64,000 nucleotides of DNA from Natronoarchaeum philippinense (GCF_900215575.1 NZ_OBEJ01000001.1:1006588-1070587); one strand, 5' to 3'. Shown: positions 21,135-29,127, numbered from the stretch's first letter. Numbers and translations are program-made. Notes: a model not told the origin generated them from the sequence alone.

Positions 21135-22814
21135 CTATGACCGCCCGCGATCGATCCAGTCGTACGGATCGATCCGTAACCGGACGTGATTCTCTTCGAG
21201 GTAGCCGCGCTCGATCGCGTTCGCTATCTGATGGGGCTCTAGGTCCAGCAGGTCGAAGTACTCCCAGTCGTTTCCAGCCCGGTCGGGAGCGTCGGTCTCG
21301 CTATCGGCAGGCTCGTCGAGGCCGTCGTGGTCGCGTGCCTCGTCGTCGCGTTCCTCGCGGCGCTGTCGGCGTTCCTCAGCCCGTTCCTGCATATCTTCGG
21401 CCTGGTCGTCGGGATAGACTTCACGCACAATCTCCTTAGCGCGGTCGAGGAGCTGGCGAGAGACGAACACGACCAGCACCGGGTTCCCGAGTCGCGCGAA
21501 CACGCCGTTCTCGGCCAGCCGAGCGACGTGGTACCGGACCGTCGAGCGCGCCAGTCCGGTGCGCTCTTCGAGCGTATCGTAGGACGCCCCGGACTCCTCG
21601 GCAACCACCTTCAGGATGTCGTAGACGGCTTCAGTGTTCGTCTTGAGCGCTTCCTTGTAGATCTCGGTCGCCACGTCCTCGTAGCGACGCCGAAGCATAT
21701 TCCGGCGCCCCTGTGGTTTCTCGAAGTTCATCGTGGGCGCCGCCGGTCCGTCGAAATAGTCGTCGGCTGTGAGGTCGGCCCGCTCGATGCCGGCCCACTG
21801 GGCGTGCGTGGCGACGACTTCACGGAGATGCTGGAGGACGCTGTCCCACTCGTCGACGTGGGGCAACGCCCCGTCGTCGACGCCGGCGAACGACGCCTCG
21901 AGCTTCGGATCCCGGAGTGGGTCGTCGACCGATCGCTCAGCAAAGTCGCTCGTCTGGTAGATCTTCACGCCGGTGTCGTAGCGCTTGCCCTGGAACCCGA
22001 GCATGTCCCACCGATCGGAGACGACGCGTGCCTCTAACCACCCCTCCTGCAGCCGGCGTTGGTGCGCCTCGATCTCGGAGTGGCCGCCCCAGCCGATGAG
22101 TTGCTTGCTCTGTTCGATCGTCTCGATTGCTTGGGCTTTCTTCTCGATGGCGAACCGGATGTGTGCCTCGGCTTTCGCAATCTTCCGGGCGTCGTCGTTC
22201 CGATCCCGGCCCACGTCGATGGCGTCCTGGCCGTAGACGGCGCGGATCGCATCGTACATCCGGCGCTCGATTTCGTCGCCGGATTCGGCCCACGTCGTCG
22301 AGGCGCGCACTTTCGTGCCTTCGCCGAACGGGCATTCGAGCCTGTTCCCGTCCTTGTAGACGAGGTCGCGGTACTGGGGCATGATCTCGACGTGCAGCGA
22401 CGTGGAAGGTTTCGACAGGGTCCCTTCGTCGTCCATGCGCCGGAGCTTGAGATGCTGGTCGTAGAACGCGCTGTAGTCGTCGCCCTCACCGGTCCCAGCC
22501 TTCCAGCGGGAGCTGGTCAGCACGTAGACGTACTCGACGCCGGCGCCGGTCGCGGGCAACCAGTCGTGTTCGACATCTTCGGCGACGACGAACGGCTCTT
22601 GCTCGTGGTCGCCGACCTGGTCGCGCCAGAACTGGATCGCGCGAGCGTACAGCGTGTTGCGGCTGTTCGGCTTGCGGTCCCGATCCGAGGGTGCAAGATC
22701 GTTCAGGACGTTCATCACGGCGGCGCCGTGGGCCCTGGGCTGTGGGTACTCGCAGGTCTCGCAGTCCACGACGGCGTCCCGGTGGATGTCCTGACTCGGT
22801 GTCTCGACGCTCAT
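21135..22814 (-). CDS. Candidate replication protein with winged-helix domain, 559 aa
   Basis: Residues 1-370 form a large domain of unknown function with conserved-looking Trp/Gly stretches (HDWLPATGAGVEYVYVLTSS, TSLHVEIMPQYRDLVYKDGN). I recall similar proteins (a DUF7845-like family) in haloarchaeal pleomorphic proviruses. Residues about 390-450 are a winged helix (AVYDILKVVAEESGASYDTL, then STVRYHVARLAENGVFARLG). A charged coiled coil (MQERAEERRQRREERDDEA) and a short C-terminal helix follow. No rolling-circle HUH motif and no polymerase or helicase motif is seen. It ends just beside the stem-loop cluster, so an initiator role is inferred from position and DNA-binding domain. Confidence 0.65.
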   Translation of the reverse strand: MSVETPSQDIHRDAVVDCETCEYPQPRAHGAAVMNVLNDLAPSDRDRKPNSRNTLYARAIQFWRDQVGDHEQEPFVVAEDVEHDWLPATGAGVEYVYVLTSSRWKAGTGEGDDYSAFYDQHLKLRRMDDEGTLSKPSTSLHVEIMPQYRDLVYKDGNRLECPFGEGTKVRASTTWAESGDEIERRMYDAIRAVYGQDAIDVGRDRNDDARKIAKAEAHIRFAIEKKAQAIETIEQSKQLIGWGGHSEIEAHQRRLQEGWLEARVVSDRWDMLGFQGKRYDTGVKIYQTSDFAERSVDDPLRDPKLEASFAGVDDGALPHVDEWDSVLQHLREVVATHAQWAGIERADLTADDYFDGPAAPTMNFEKPQGRRNMLRRRYEDVATEIYKEALKTNTEAVYDILKVVAEESGASYDTLEERTGLARSTVRYHVARLAENGVFARLGNPVLVVFVSRQLLDRAKEIVREVYPDDQAEDMQERAEERRQRREERDDEARDHDGLDEPADSETDAPDRAGNDWEYFDLLDLEPHQIANAIERGYLEENHVRLRIDPYDWIDRGRS

Positions 22815-23059
22815 GCCGCATCACCGTCCAGATCAGGCAGCGCTTGGACTGGGTTCCACCACGTCCCGGACTGACACTCGTGACAGACGTGCTTGAACGA
22901 GGTGAGGTCCTCGGGGTCCTGCTCGCACCGTTTCACGCGCCGTTGCCCGCATCCGACACAGACCGCGTCGAAGGGGATACCCGAGTGTCCGGCTTCAGGC
23001 TCGGCAGCCTCGGCCTCGAGGTCGCGGTCGTCAGCCGGGGCGTCAGTGCTCCGGCTCAT
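22811..23059 (-). CDS. Zinc-ribbon protein, 82 aa
   Basis: ATG at 23059. The acidic N-terminus is disordered. CVGCGQRRVKRC and HVCHECQSG give a four-Cys ribbon, probably with an extra Cys. ATGA overlaps join it to the genes on both sides, so it is co-translated with the candidate replication protein. Confidence 0.7.
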   Translation of the reverse strand: MSRSTDAPADDRDLEAEAAEPEAGHSGIPFDAVCVGCGQRRVKRCEQDPEDLTSFKHVCHECQSGTWWNPVQALPDLDGDAA

Positions 23060-23193
23060 CGTGACCTCCCGAGATGCTCCGTGACTCCCTGCTTGGCGCC
23101 GCAATGCGAGCAGTACGGATCACAGACGCCGACCACTCGGCCGCACTCCGTACAGTGGACGCGGTACGAGCGGCCACTGTGGGTCGCGTTCAT
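23056..23193 (-). CDS. Zinc-ribbon microprotein, 45 aa
   Basis: MNATHSGRSYRVHCTECGRV then CDPYCSHCGAKQ: a complete two-knuckle ribbon in 45 residues. It has ATGA overlaps at both ends. Too short for most gene callers but well supported by Cys spacing and fit. Confidence 0.6.
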   Translation of the reverse strand: MNATHSGRSYRVHCTECGRVVGVCDPYCSHCGAKQGVTEHLGRSR

Positions 23194-23564
23194 CGCTCGC
23201 CCTCCTGTTCAGTACCCGGCTCGCTGTAACGGTCGCTGAAGTGCTTCGAGTCGTCCCAAAAAGTGCTCTCGCTCGGCGCACTGGGTTCGTCGACCCAATC
23301 GACGATCTCGCCCGCTTCTGGATCGTCCTCGTAGATCTCACGAACTGCATCAACCTCGTGGTGTATGAGATCCCAGTCTGTCGGCTCCGAGTGGAGCACT
23401 GGCGACCGCTGCTCGGCCTCGTCGAGCGCTTGCCAGTCCTCGGGGCCAGCCAAGAGGTTTAGGTCAAACTCGACCGTGTAAGAGAGTCGAAGGTTGTACT
23501 CCCGCCCGACGAGACGAGCGTTCTCGATTCGGTAAGTCCCGCTCGTGGACTTATCACTCGGCAC
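23190..23564 (-). CDS. Hypothetical protein, 124 aa
   Basis: GTG at 23564 is chosen because GGAGGTGATC, a full match to the 16S anti-Shine-Dalgarno, ends 3 nt before it. The protein has a small beta-rich N-terminal part (TYRIENARLVGREYNLRLSY) and an acidic C-terminus. No family is recognised. Middle gene of the replication operon. Confidence 0.65.
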   Translation of the reverse strand: MPSDKSTSGTYRIENARLVGREYNLRLSYTVEFDLNLLAGPEDWQALDEAEQRSPVLHSEPTDWDLIHHEVDAVREIYEDDPEAGEIVDWVDEPSAPSESTFWDDSKHFSDRYSEPGTEQEGER

Positions 23565-24042
23565 CGCGATCACCTCCTGCCGGCCGCACCTCGATGTCGA
23601 TCGGCTCGTCTTGATGCCGATCGATCACGTGCGCCTGTGCGACGCGCCGGCAGAACTGCCGGCTCTCGAAAACGTCCTCGTCGGGCTGGGTCGGCAAGTG
23701 GATCCGGCCGTGCTCGGGACAGACAGCCGCCCATTCCTCAGCCCCGCCGTCGGCTCGAACGGGCTCGGCAGCGACGATCTCCTGCAGTTCCTCGGGGATC
23801 GTGTTGATGCCGAACTCGTAGCGCTGGGCTTCGACATCCTCGCCCGCTTCGGGCTCGATCTCGATCGCGTCGGTGCCGACCGCCTGTCGCTTCCAGCTAT
23901 CGACAGTCGAGTCGCAACCGATCTCTTGAGACTCGCGGAGTTCGAGGCGGACTCGATCGGTAGGACGCGAGCGATCGACCTCGAGGTGCTCGACATCCGT
24001 CCACTCGCGCGTCCGGTAGCGCGAGATGAACCTCACGATCAC
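23554..24042 (-). CDS. Hypothetical protein, 162 aa
   Basis: Soluble, mixed alpha/beta, with one CPEHGRIH segment and a later FCRRVAQAH that could supply Cys/His ligands for one metal. It overlaps the downstream start by 11 bp and the upstream gene by 4 bp. Not recognised. Confidence 0.65.
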   Translation of the reverse strand: MIVRFISRYRTREWTDVEHLEVDRSRPTDRVRLELRESQEIGCDSTVDSWKRQAVGTDAIEIEPEAGEDVEAQRYEFGINTIPEELQEIVAAEPVRADGGAEEWAAVCPEHGRIHLPTQPDEDVFESRQFCRRVAQAHVIDRHQDEPIDIEVRPAGGDRGAE

Positions 24043-24308
24043 GCCGTCTCACCTCCGTCGGATAGGATCGCGGCCTGTGGCGGCAGGTTGTTCCCGTAGT
24101 AGCGCTCGGGATGTTCGACCGGGTCGGGGTCGTCAACGTCGACGCCAGCGCCGGACCCTTGTCGCAGTCGCTTCTGGGTGTCGCACTGGGGACAGCGGTG
24201 GAGCTGGTCGTCGTTGTCGCCGAACAGCTTGCGGATCTTCCGCTGCGTGGCTGAGTGGCAGTAGAGACAGCGGTTGTGAGCGCCACGGGAGAGCGGAGTC
24301 GGCGTCAC
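24039..24308 (-). CDS. Zinc-ribbon protein, first gene of replication operon, 89 aa
   Basis: GTG at 24308 is preferred because GAGGTGG lies about 8 nt upstream; an in-frame GTG at 24317 is inside that site. CLYCHSATQRKIRKLF then HRCPQCDTQKR form a four-Cys ribbon with a basic insert, suited to DNA binding. The promoter lies between this gene and tRNA-Trp. Confidence 0.7.
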   Translation of the reverse strand: MTPTPLSRGAHNRCLYCHSATQRKIRKLFGDNDDQLHRCPQCDTQKRLRQGSGAGVDVDDPDPVEHPERYYGNNLPPQAAILSDGGETA

Positions 24309-24382
24309 GCCGACCACCTCGTGAATAGACCGCCAGCTACCGGATCAGACGGCGCGAAGAAAGCGGAAAGAAGCTCCGCTTT

Positions 24383-24393
24383 ACTTTTATATT
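24383..24393 (-). promoter_or_regulatory. Promoter of the replication operon
   Basis: ATATAAAAGTA (minus strand) is the best TATA box in the element and lies only about 5 nt from the 3' end of tRNA-Trp. It gives a leader of about 50 nt. The promoter sits at the very edge of the element, next to the attachment site. Confidence 0.6.
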
Positions 24394-24397
24394 GAGT

Positions 24398-24569
24398 GGG
24401 GTCGGAGGGATTTGAACCCCCGATCGACTGATATCTCCGAATCGCCTCGGTACTCCAGAGCGTCGTCGTCGCGAGCGATGATCAGTCGCGCGCTCGGCAT
24501 ATCAGTGGAGTTCGTCACCGGGCGGATATCTCTGGAGTCAGTCGCCATCCCGGACTTGGCCACGACCCC
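24398..24569 (-). tRNA. tRNA-Trp (CCA) with intron; attachment site of the element
   Basis: 5' exon 24569-24532, intron 24531-24433 (99 nt), 3' exon 24432-24398. Acceptor GGGGTCG pairs with CGACCCC, discriminator A. The D-stem is GCCA/TGGC and the anticodon stem ACTGA/TCAGT, with loop CTCCAGA after splicing. A bulge-helix-bulge is visible: CTCC pairs with GGAG, with 3-nt bulges AGA and ATA, so cleavage after AG and AT restores the loop. The mature form is 73 nt. The tRNA 3' end faces the element, as expected for integration into a tRNA 3' end. Confidence 0.92.
24433..24531 (-). ncRNA. tRNA-Trp intron, box C/D-type guide
   Basis: In haloarchaea this intron guides 2'-O-methylation of its own pre-tRNA. 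Here the intron has a C-like box (GTGACGA) and the guide CTCTGGAGT followed by ACCGA. If CCGA is taken as the D box, the fifth upstream base G pairs with C34 of the anticodon, as the rule demands. I did not resolve the second guide with confidence. Confidence 0.65.
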
Positions 24570-24589
24570 TCGGACTTTCGTTGGCCCGA

Positions 24590-24612
24590 CCGCCCTAAAG
24601 TGGTTTCGATTC
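24590..24612 (-). promoter_or_regulatory. tRNA-Trp promoter
   Basis: CGAAACC (BRE-like) followed by ACTTTAGG on the minus strand, centred about 27 nt before the tRNA 5' end at 24569. Confidence 0.6.
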
Positions 24613-24617
24613 GAGAG

Positions 24618-24845
24618 TCAGTCGCGGTCGGTCGCTGCCCAGTCGCAGTCTTGGCATTTCTGGCCCGTGACGAGTTCGGTGACGCCGGGCATGTAGACGA
24701 CTTCGAGGACATCGCCGCCGCAGTCAGGACACTGGCGGTCGGCTTCCTCGATCGACTCGGCGTCCATGACATCGTCGTCCTCGATCAGTTCGGCGAGACT
24801 CCGTGGGGTCACCATGCGACCCTGCACGACGCGGTTTCCGCTCAT
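24618..24845 (-). CDS. DUF5795-like zinc-ribbon protein, 75 aa
   Basis: The sequence NRVVQGRMVTPRSLAELIED and the C-terminal ribbon (CPDCGGDVLEV, then CQDCDWAATDRD) match a small conserved family of halophilic archaea that I recall as DUF5795. It is the first host gene after the element and lies about 20 bp upstream of the tRNA-Trp promoter on the same strand. Function unknown; the ribbon suggests nucleic-acid or protein contact. Confidence 0.85.
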   Translation of the reverse strand: MSGNRVVQGRMVTPRSLAELIEDDDVMDAESIEEADRQCPDCGGDVLEVVYMPGVTELVTGQKCQDCDWAATDRD

Positions 24846-24917
24846 GGCTACACCGAGGATGGACGTGCGTGTAAAGTCTTGGAAGCCGCTGCGAAGATAG
24901 ACCGTGGCGGTCGTCGA

Positions 24918-25826
24918 TCAGAGCCACGGTTCACGGCTCTCGCCGTCACCGTTGCCGTCGGTCGCATCGGACTCGACGGCGTCCCAGCCGCGGTCGCGCT
25001 TGCCGCCGTCGGGGACCTGCGGGCTGGGCGAGCCGAGCGGGTGGTCGTCAGTGCTACCGACTTCGGCGGGCGTGGTGACCTGCTCGGGGGCGTCCTCGGC
25101 CGCGTTCGGGTCGAGCGCGAACAGCGTCGTCAGGCCGAGCACCGCAAGCGGTGCGAAGTCGCCGAACGTGTAGCCAAGCAGCGACAGCGGGAGCAGGCCC
25201 AGCGCGACGGCGCTGCCGAAGCGGAACCGGTCGAGGTGGACCACGTCTCGCAGCGTCGGGGCCAGCAAGGCCACCAGCAGCGCGAAGCCGACGCCGACGC
25301 CGGCCGCGGCGACGCCGCGGGCGACCAGTTCGGGGTTCGTGACCAGCGCGACCTGCAGTCCGCCGACATCGACGCTGGCGAACAGCCCGAGGCCGACGAT
25401 GACCGCCGGTCGGGGAAGGAGTTCGCCGACGCGAGCGCTCGCGGTCTGAGCCGCGACGGCGAGGATCACCAGTGCGGCGAAGCGCTCGAAGATCACCATA
25501 TCGAGCAGGCTCGCGATCGTCGGCGCCATCGCGGCTTCGACCGCGGCGAGCACGAGCAACGGGATGCCGACCATGAGCACGGTCGTCGCCTGCTCGCGGG
25601 GCGAGCCGTCCATCTCCGCGAGGATGACCGCGACGGTCGCGCTGCCGCCGAACACGAGCAGGCCGACCTGCAGGATGCCGGCGGCCGAGTCCAGTGCCCC
25701 CGCGAGCACGAGCGCTGGGAAGATGCCGTCCAGCAGGGGCAGGAACATGACGGTCGCCAGCAGTCTGGTCGAGCCGCCGACTAGCTGCTCGATCTCTAAG
25801 GCGACCGGATGTTGGGAGCTACTCAT
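24918..25826 (-). CDS. DUF5794 family membrane protein, 302 aa
   Basis: MSSSQHPVALEIEQLVGGST followed by seven or eight hydrophobic helices to about residue 240, then a disordered acidic tail. It matches the haloarchaeal DUF5794 family as I recall it (LVGGSTRLLATVMFLPLLDG and VILAEMDGSPREQ are characteristic). Transport-like topology, no known substrate. It and the DUF5795-like gene are adjacent on the same strand and may form an operon. Confidence 0.85.
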   Translation of the reverse strand: MSSSQHPVALEIEQLVGGSTRLLATVMFLPLLDGIFPALVLAGALDSAAGILQVGLLVFGGSATVAVILAEMDGSPREQATTVLMVGIPLLVLAAVEAAMAPTIASLLDMVIFERFAALVILAVAAQTASARVGELLPRPAVIVGLGLFASVDVGGLQVALVTNPELVARGVAAAGVGVGFALLVALLAPTLRDVVHLDRFRFGSAVALGLLPLSLLGYTFGDFAPLAVLGLTTLFALDPNAAEDAPEQVTTPAEVGSTDDHPLGSPSPQVPDGGKRDRGWDAVESDATDGNGDGESREPWL

Positions 25827-26347
25827 CGATTACGCTGGTTGGCCATACCCCGTGGCCGGTGGGCGATCGGCGCCGCGATGCGGTACGGCGCGGCCACCGC
25901 TCGCGTCGGCGGCCGCCATCGTGCCGTCCGAGGCCCATTTTGTCGCCAGATTAGTCCCCATCGTGATTGTAAAACAGCGATCGGCATCCGCGCGCGACTG
26001 ACCGGCGGTGCTCGATGCGATGGGACTGGCGACGTCCATACTACATAATCTATCAGGTGGAGTCATAAACGTTCCGTGAGACGGAGCCACACGTTTGGAA
26101 ACGGCCGTTACGACCGTATTTACTCCCCGATGTTCAACTTCGTACATCCGTTTGAGAACGATCGTCAAGGTTGTCAGGACGCCGTCGGCACGCCGTTCGA
26201 GAGACGGGCGAATCGAAATCCCTCCCAGAACACGGTCCGTAGCGAGACCGGGAGCATCAGGCGTCGCGAGTCGTGTGATCGCGTAGCAGAGACACGGCGA
26301 GCGGGGCGTCTCGCAACGTTTTTGGGGCGCCGAGGCGGACCACTGAC
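25827..26347. other. Divergent intergenic region (DUF5794 / guaB)
   Basis: 521 bp. The open frames inside have no family signal. CGTTTTTGG (26319-26327) is centred about 26 nt before the guaB ATG and fits a leaderless promoter. The part around 26035-26110 is AT-richer and probably holds the promoter elements for the leftward gene. No strong hairpin or repeat is seen. Confidence 0.5.
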
Positions 26348-27847
26348 ATGGCGAACGACGTTCCCGAAGACGAGTTCTTCTCCCAGAAACTCCAGGTGCC
26401 GGAAGCGTTGACTTTCGACGACGTGCTGTTGCGTCCCAAAGAGAGCACGGTCGAGCCCGACGAGGCCGATTTGGGGACGCGCGTCTCCAGCAACGTCGAA
26501 CTGAACGTCCCCGTCCTCTCGGCGGCGATGGACACCGTCACCGAGAGCGGGATGGCGATTGCGATGGCCCGTCAGGGCGGCTTGGGCGTCATCCACCGCA
26601 ACCTCGACCTCGACCGGATGGTCGAGGAGATCGAGAAGGTAAAGCGCGCCGACGAGCTGATCATCCGCGACGTCGTGACGGCCGCCCCCGACCAGACCGT
26701 CCGGCAAGTCGACGCGATGATGGAACAGGAAGGCGTCAGCGGCGCCCCCGTCGTCGACGACGACGACGAGGTGCTCGGGATCATCTCCGGGACCGACATC
26801 CGCCCCTACCTCGAAGTCGGTGACAGCGACGAGGTCCACGAGGCGATGACCGACGAGGTCGTCACCGCGTCCCAAGACGTCACCGCACGCGAGGCGCTCG
26901 AACTGATGTACGAGCACAAGATCGAACGCGTGCCGGTCGTCGACGACGAGGATCGCCTGACCGGGCTCGTGACGATGCAAGGCATCCTCCAGCGCCGCGA
27001 GTACGGCAACGCGGCCCGCGACGAGGACGGCCGTCTGCGCTGTGGCGTCGCCGTCGGCCCGTTCAACACCGAGCGCGCCGTCGCCGCCGACGAGGCCGGC
27101 GCCGACGTGCTCTTTATCGACACCGCTCACGCGCACAACCAGAACGTCGTCAGTGGCTCGCGCGAGATCAAAGAGCAGGTCGACGCCGACGTGGTCGTGG
27201 GCAACATCGGCACCCGCGAGGCCGCCGCCGAACTCGTCGACTTCGCGGACGGCATCAAGGTCGGCATCGGGCCGGGCTCGATCTGTACCACCCGCGTCGT
27301 CAGCGGCGCCGGGATGCCACAGATCACCGCCGTCACGCAGGTCGCCGATATCGCCAGCCAGCACGACGTGCCCGTCATCGCGGACGGCGGCATCCGCTAC
27401 TCCGGCGACGCGATCAAGGCCATCGCCGCGGGCGCCGACGCAGTGATGCTGGGCTCGTACTTCGCCGGCACCGACGAAGCGCCGGGCCGCGTCGTCACGA
27501 TGAACGGCAAGAAGTACAAGCAGTACCGCGGGATGGGCTCGGTCGGTGCGATGTCCGCCGGCGACGACGACGACAACCGCTATCTCAAGGACGAGCCCGA
27601 CGAGGAAGACGAGTACGTCCCCGAGGGCGTCGAAGCGGCGACGCCGTACAAGGGCAGTCTCGCCAGCGAGCTCCACCAGCTCACCGGCGGGATGCAAAGC
27701 GGGATGGGCTACGTCGGCGCCGAGACGATCCCGGCGTTCAAAGAGCGCGCCGAGTTCGTTCGCGTCTCGGGCGCCGGTCAGCGCGAGAGCCACGCCCACG
27801 ACGTGGTCATCACCGACGAGGCGCCCAACTACAGCCCCGACGAGTAA
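26348..27847 (+). CDS. guaB: IMP dehydrogenase
   Basis: Full-length (499 aa) IMPDH, the NAD-dependent step from IMP to XMP in guanine nucleotide synthesis. The TIM barrel is interrupted by a CBS pair (about residues 97-216, with [20 protein letters not shown]). The catalytic loop [11 protein letters not shown] holds Cys313, followed by the phosphate-binding [12 protein letters not shown] and the flap with [10 protein letters not shown]. The acidic insert [18 protein letters not shown] in the flap region is a halophilic feature. Leaderless promoter at 26319-26327. Confidence 0.97.
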   Translation: MANDVPEDEFFSQKLQVPEALTFDDVLLRPKESTVEPDEADLGTRVSSNVELNVPVLSAAMDTVTESGMAIAMARQGGLGVIHRNLDLDRMVEEIEKVKRADELIIRDVVTAAPDQTVRQVDAMMEQEGVSGAPVVDDDDEVLGIISGTDIRPYLEVGDSDEVHEAMTDEVVTASQDVTAREALELMYEHKIERVPVVDDEDRLTGLVTMQGILQRREYGNAARDEDGRLRCGVAVGPFNTERAVAADEAGADVLFIDTAHAHNQNVVSGSREIKEQVDADVVVGNIGTREAAAELVDFADGIKVGIGPGSICTTRVVSGAGMPQITAVTQVADIASQHDVPVIADGGIRYSGDAIKAIAAGADAVMLGSYFAGTDEAPGRVVTMNGKKYKQYRGMGSVGAMSAGDDDDNRYLKDEPDEEDEYVPEGVEAATPYKGSLASELHQLTGGMQSGMGYVGAETIPAFKERAEFVRVSGAGQRESHAHDVVITDEAPNYSPDE

Positions 27848-27973
27848 TCGCCCCAACACGGGCAATCAGTGTCATTTTCGTCGCGTTCGGAACTTCGCTT
27901 TGCTGGCACAGGACACAGTCACATCTCGAACACGAACAGATGGCCTCCGACTGTCGGTCGCGTCGATACGTGC

Positions 27974-28399
27974 TTACGCGTCGGGAACACCGGCCGGCGG
28001 CGACTGCCAGCGGTCGACCCACTCGACGACCGCCCGAATCTCGTGTTCGGCGTCCGGGGTGGGATCAAACGTGAGCAGTTCGGTCTTCGGGTCGTATTCG
28101 ACCACGCCGGCCTCGTCGAGAGCCGGGAGGTGAGTGTGGTGCAGCGCGATTTCGACGCGACGGACGAGTCTGTCCGACGGCGTCGCGCTGGTTTCGAGTG
28201 TTGCGACGCGACGAGCGAGTTCGGATCGGGGTGTGACACCGGACTCTAGCTCCGTCAGCGCACGCATCGCGTGGCGGCGCCGAGAATTAGACGCCAGTTC
28301 GAGGAGTGACTCGGCCACCTCCTCTGGCAGGGGCAGCCCTTCGAGATCCAGTGTACCGGGAGCGTCTTCCAAGGCGAGCGTTATATGGTCATTAGCCAT
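27974..28399 (-). CDS. DUF7344-like winged-helix protein, 141 aa
   Basis: ATG at 28399. Residues about 30-125 form a winged helix of the haloarchaeal ArsR-like group (NSRRRHAMRALTELESGVTP, then VEIALHHTHLPALDEAGVVE, wing YDPKTELLTF). Such single-domain proteins are abundant in haloarchaea and are thought to be regulators. The N-terminal 30 residues are acidic. Targets unknown. TATA-like CCTTATG lies near 28424-28430. Confidence 0.8.
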   Translation of the reverse strand: MANDHITLALEDAPGTLDLEGLPLPEEVAESLLELASNSRRRHAMRALTELESGVTPRSELARRVATLETSATPSDRLVRRVEIALHHTHLPALDEAGVVEYDPKTELLTFDPTPDAEHEIRAVVEWVDRWQSPPAGVPDA

Positions 28400-28589
28400 T
28401 GTCGTTAGCCTTCTACAACGACCCATCACATAAGGTTTGGTTCTCACATATCATTCGCGAGTTTTCATTAGATTACAACGCCGACTTTGAGGATAAAATC
28501 GCGAGGCGGTATGGGATTAAACGTCTGTCGGGGGAAAACACCCCGGCGACGGAGATGTGACTCCGACTCGAAATCGTTCGTTCAGAAAG

Positions 28590-28663
28590 CGGGCCGGACG
28601 CGATTTGAACGCGCGACCGTCTGATTAAGAGTCAGACGCTCTGCCGGACTGAGCTACCGGCCC
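28590..28663 (-). tRNA. tRNA-Lys (CTT)
   Basis: Acceptor GGGCCGG pairs with CCGGCCC and the discriminator is G. The anticodon stem GTCTGA/TCAGAC closes around CTCTTAA with anticodon CTT. T-arm CGCGTTCAAATCGCG. No intron. A one-base DNA-encoded CCA is not present. Confidence 0.95.
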
Positions 28664-28766
28664 TCGTGCAGTTTCGAGTTACCGGGGTACAGTGAAATAC
28701 GTTGTGTTTCGGCGTCGTGATTGGTGGACGGTGACGTGGTGCGAAATCGAAGGACGACGCCGCCGG

Positions 28767-29003
28767 TCAAGCACCGATAGCGAACAGCACGACGCCGACG
28801 GCCAGTACGGCGAGGCCGAGCTGCGACCGGCCGTTGGCCGCGAGCGCGATCCCGCCGATGCCGAGAACCGTTCCGACGAACAGTAGGATCCAGCCGACCG
28901 CGGACCGATCGTCGTCGCTGTCGAGCACCGAGTCGAAGAGCAGTTCGGCCGCAAACTCCAGTGCGTCACCGAGCATACGTCGGTGGTCACGTGGTGACGA
29001 CAT
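28767..29003 (-). CDS. Small membrane protein, 78 aa
   Basis: ATG at 29003 (MSSPRDHRRMLGDALEFAAE). A charged N-terminal helix precedes two hydrophobic helices (about 37-55 and 60-77) that end the protein. It is likely a host hypothetical membrane protein between tRNA-Lys and tRNA-Glu. No family recognised. Confidence 0.65.
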   Translation of the reverse strand: MSSPRDHRRMLGDALEFAAELLFDSVLDSDDDRSAVGWILLFVGTVLGIGGIALAANGRSQLGLAVLAVGVVLFAIGA

Positions 29004-29059
29004 AGTACTTGTCAATCGAACTGACGATACGGCGGCGTCGAGCAGAGCAACAGGAAACT

Positions 29060-29127
29060 CTCCGTCTGGGATTTGAACTCGATGGCGAGACTCGCTCCGC
29101 TCGGATCTCCGTAGTTCAAATCCCAGA
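29060..29127. repeat. Direct and inverted copies of tRNA-Glu T-arm
   Basis: CTCCGTCTGGGATTTGAAC at 29060-29078 is identical to 29170-29188 inside tRNA-Glu (19 bp). TTCAAATCCCAGA at about 29115-29127 is the inverse of the core. The three copies lie within 130 bp, and the stretch between holds no gene. It looks like a scar of past integration at the tRNA 3' end. Confidence 0.75.

Larger units (their letters stand above)
1..24397. mobile_element. Integrated virus-like element, right end at tRNA-Trp
   Basis: A block of about 24.4 kb with almost no housekeeping genes lies against the 3' end of tRNA-Trp. It carries tyrosine recombinase genes, phage-type regulators, a P-loop ATPase, many short overlapping membrane-protein genes, large exported proteins and a candidate replication module. 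The left end is outside the window: the recombinase gene at 1-401 is cut by the window edge, and no second copy of the tRNA-Trp 3' end is seen inside the block. If that recombinase has the usual 330-400 residues, the left end probably lies within about 1 kb of position 1. No terminase, portal, capsid or tail gene is recognisable, which argues against a tailed virus. A non-lytic pleomorphic virus or vesicle-forming element is inferred. Confidence 0.85.

Noticed and set aside
22059-22874. Open frame of 271 codons on the plus strand
   Set aside because: Antisense to the winged-helix replication candidate; no motif and no promoter.
1-24397. Second attachment repeat inside the window
   Set aside because: I looked for another copy of the tRNA-Trp 3' end in the element and found none, so the left end must be outside.
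24600-25784. Open frame of 394 codons on the plus strand
   Set aside because: Antisense to DUF5795-like and DUF5794 genes. The translated sequence is compositionally typical of antisense frames (Arg, Asp, Gly, Val).
25830-26168. Open frame of 112 codons upstream of guaB
   Set aside because: No family signal and odd composition; the region is better read as an intergenic control region.
26174-27865. Open frame of 563 codons opposite guaB
   Set aside because: guaB is certain. The antisense frame is a product of GC-rich codon bias.
28526-28550. Weak hairpin GGGGG-AAAACA-CCCC between wHTH gene and tRNA-Lys
   Set aside because: Short and imperfect with no T-run; not enough to call a terminator.
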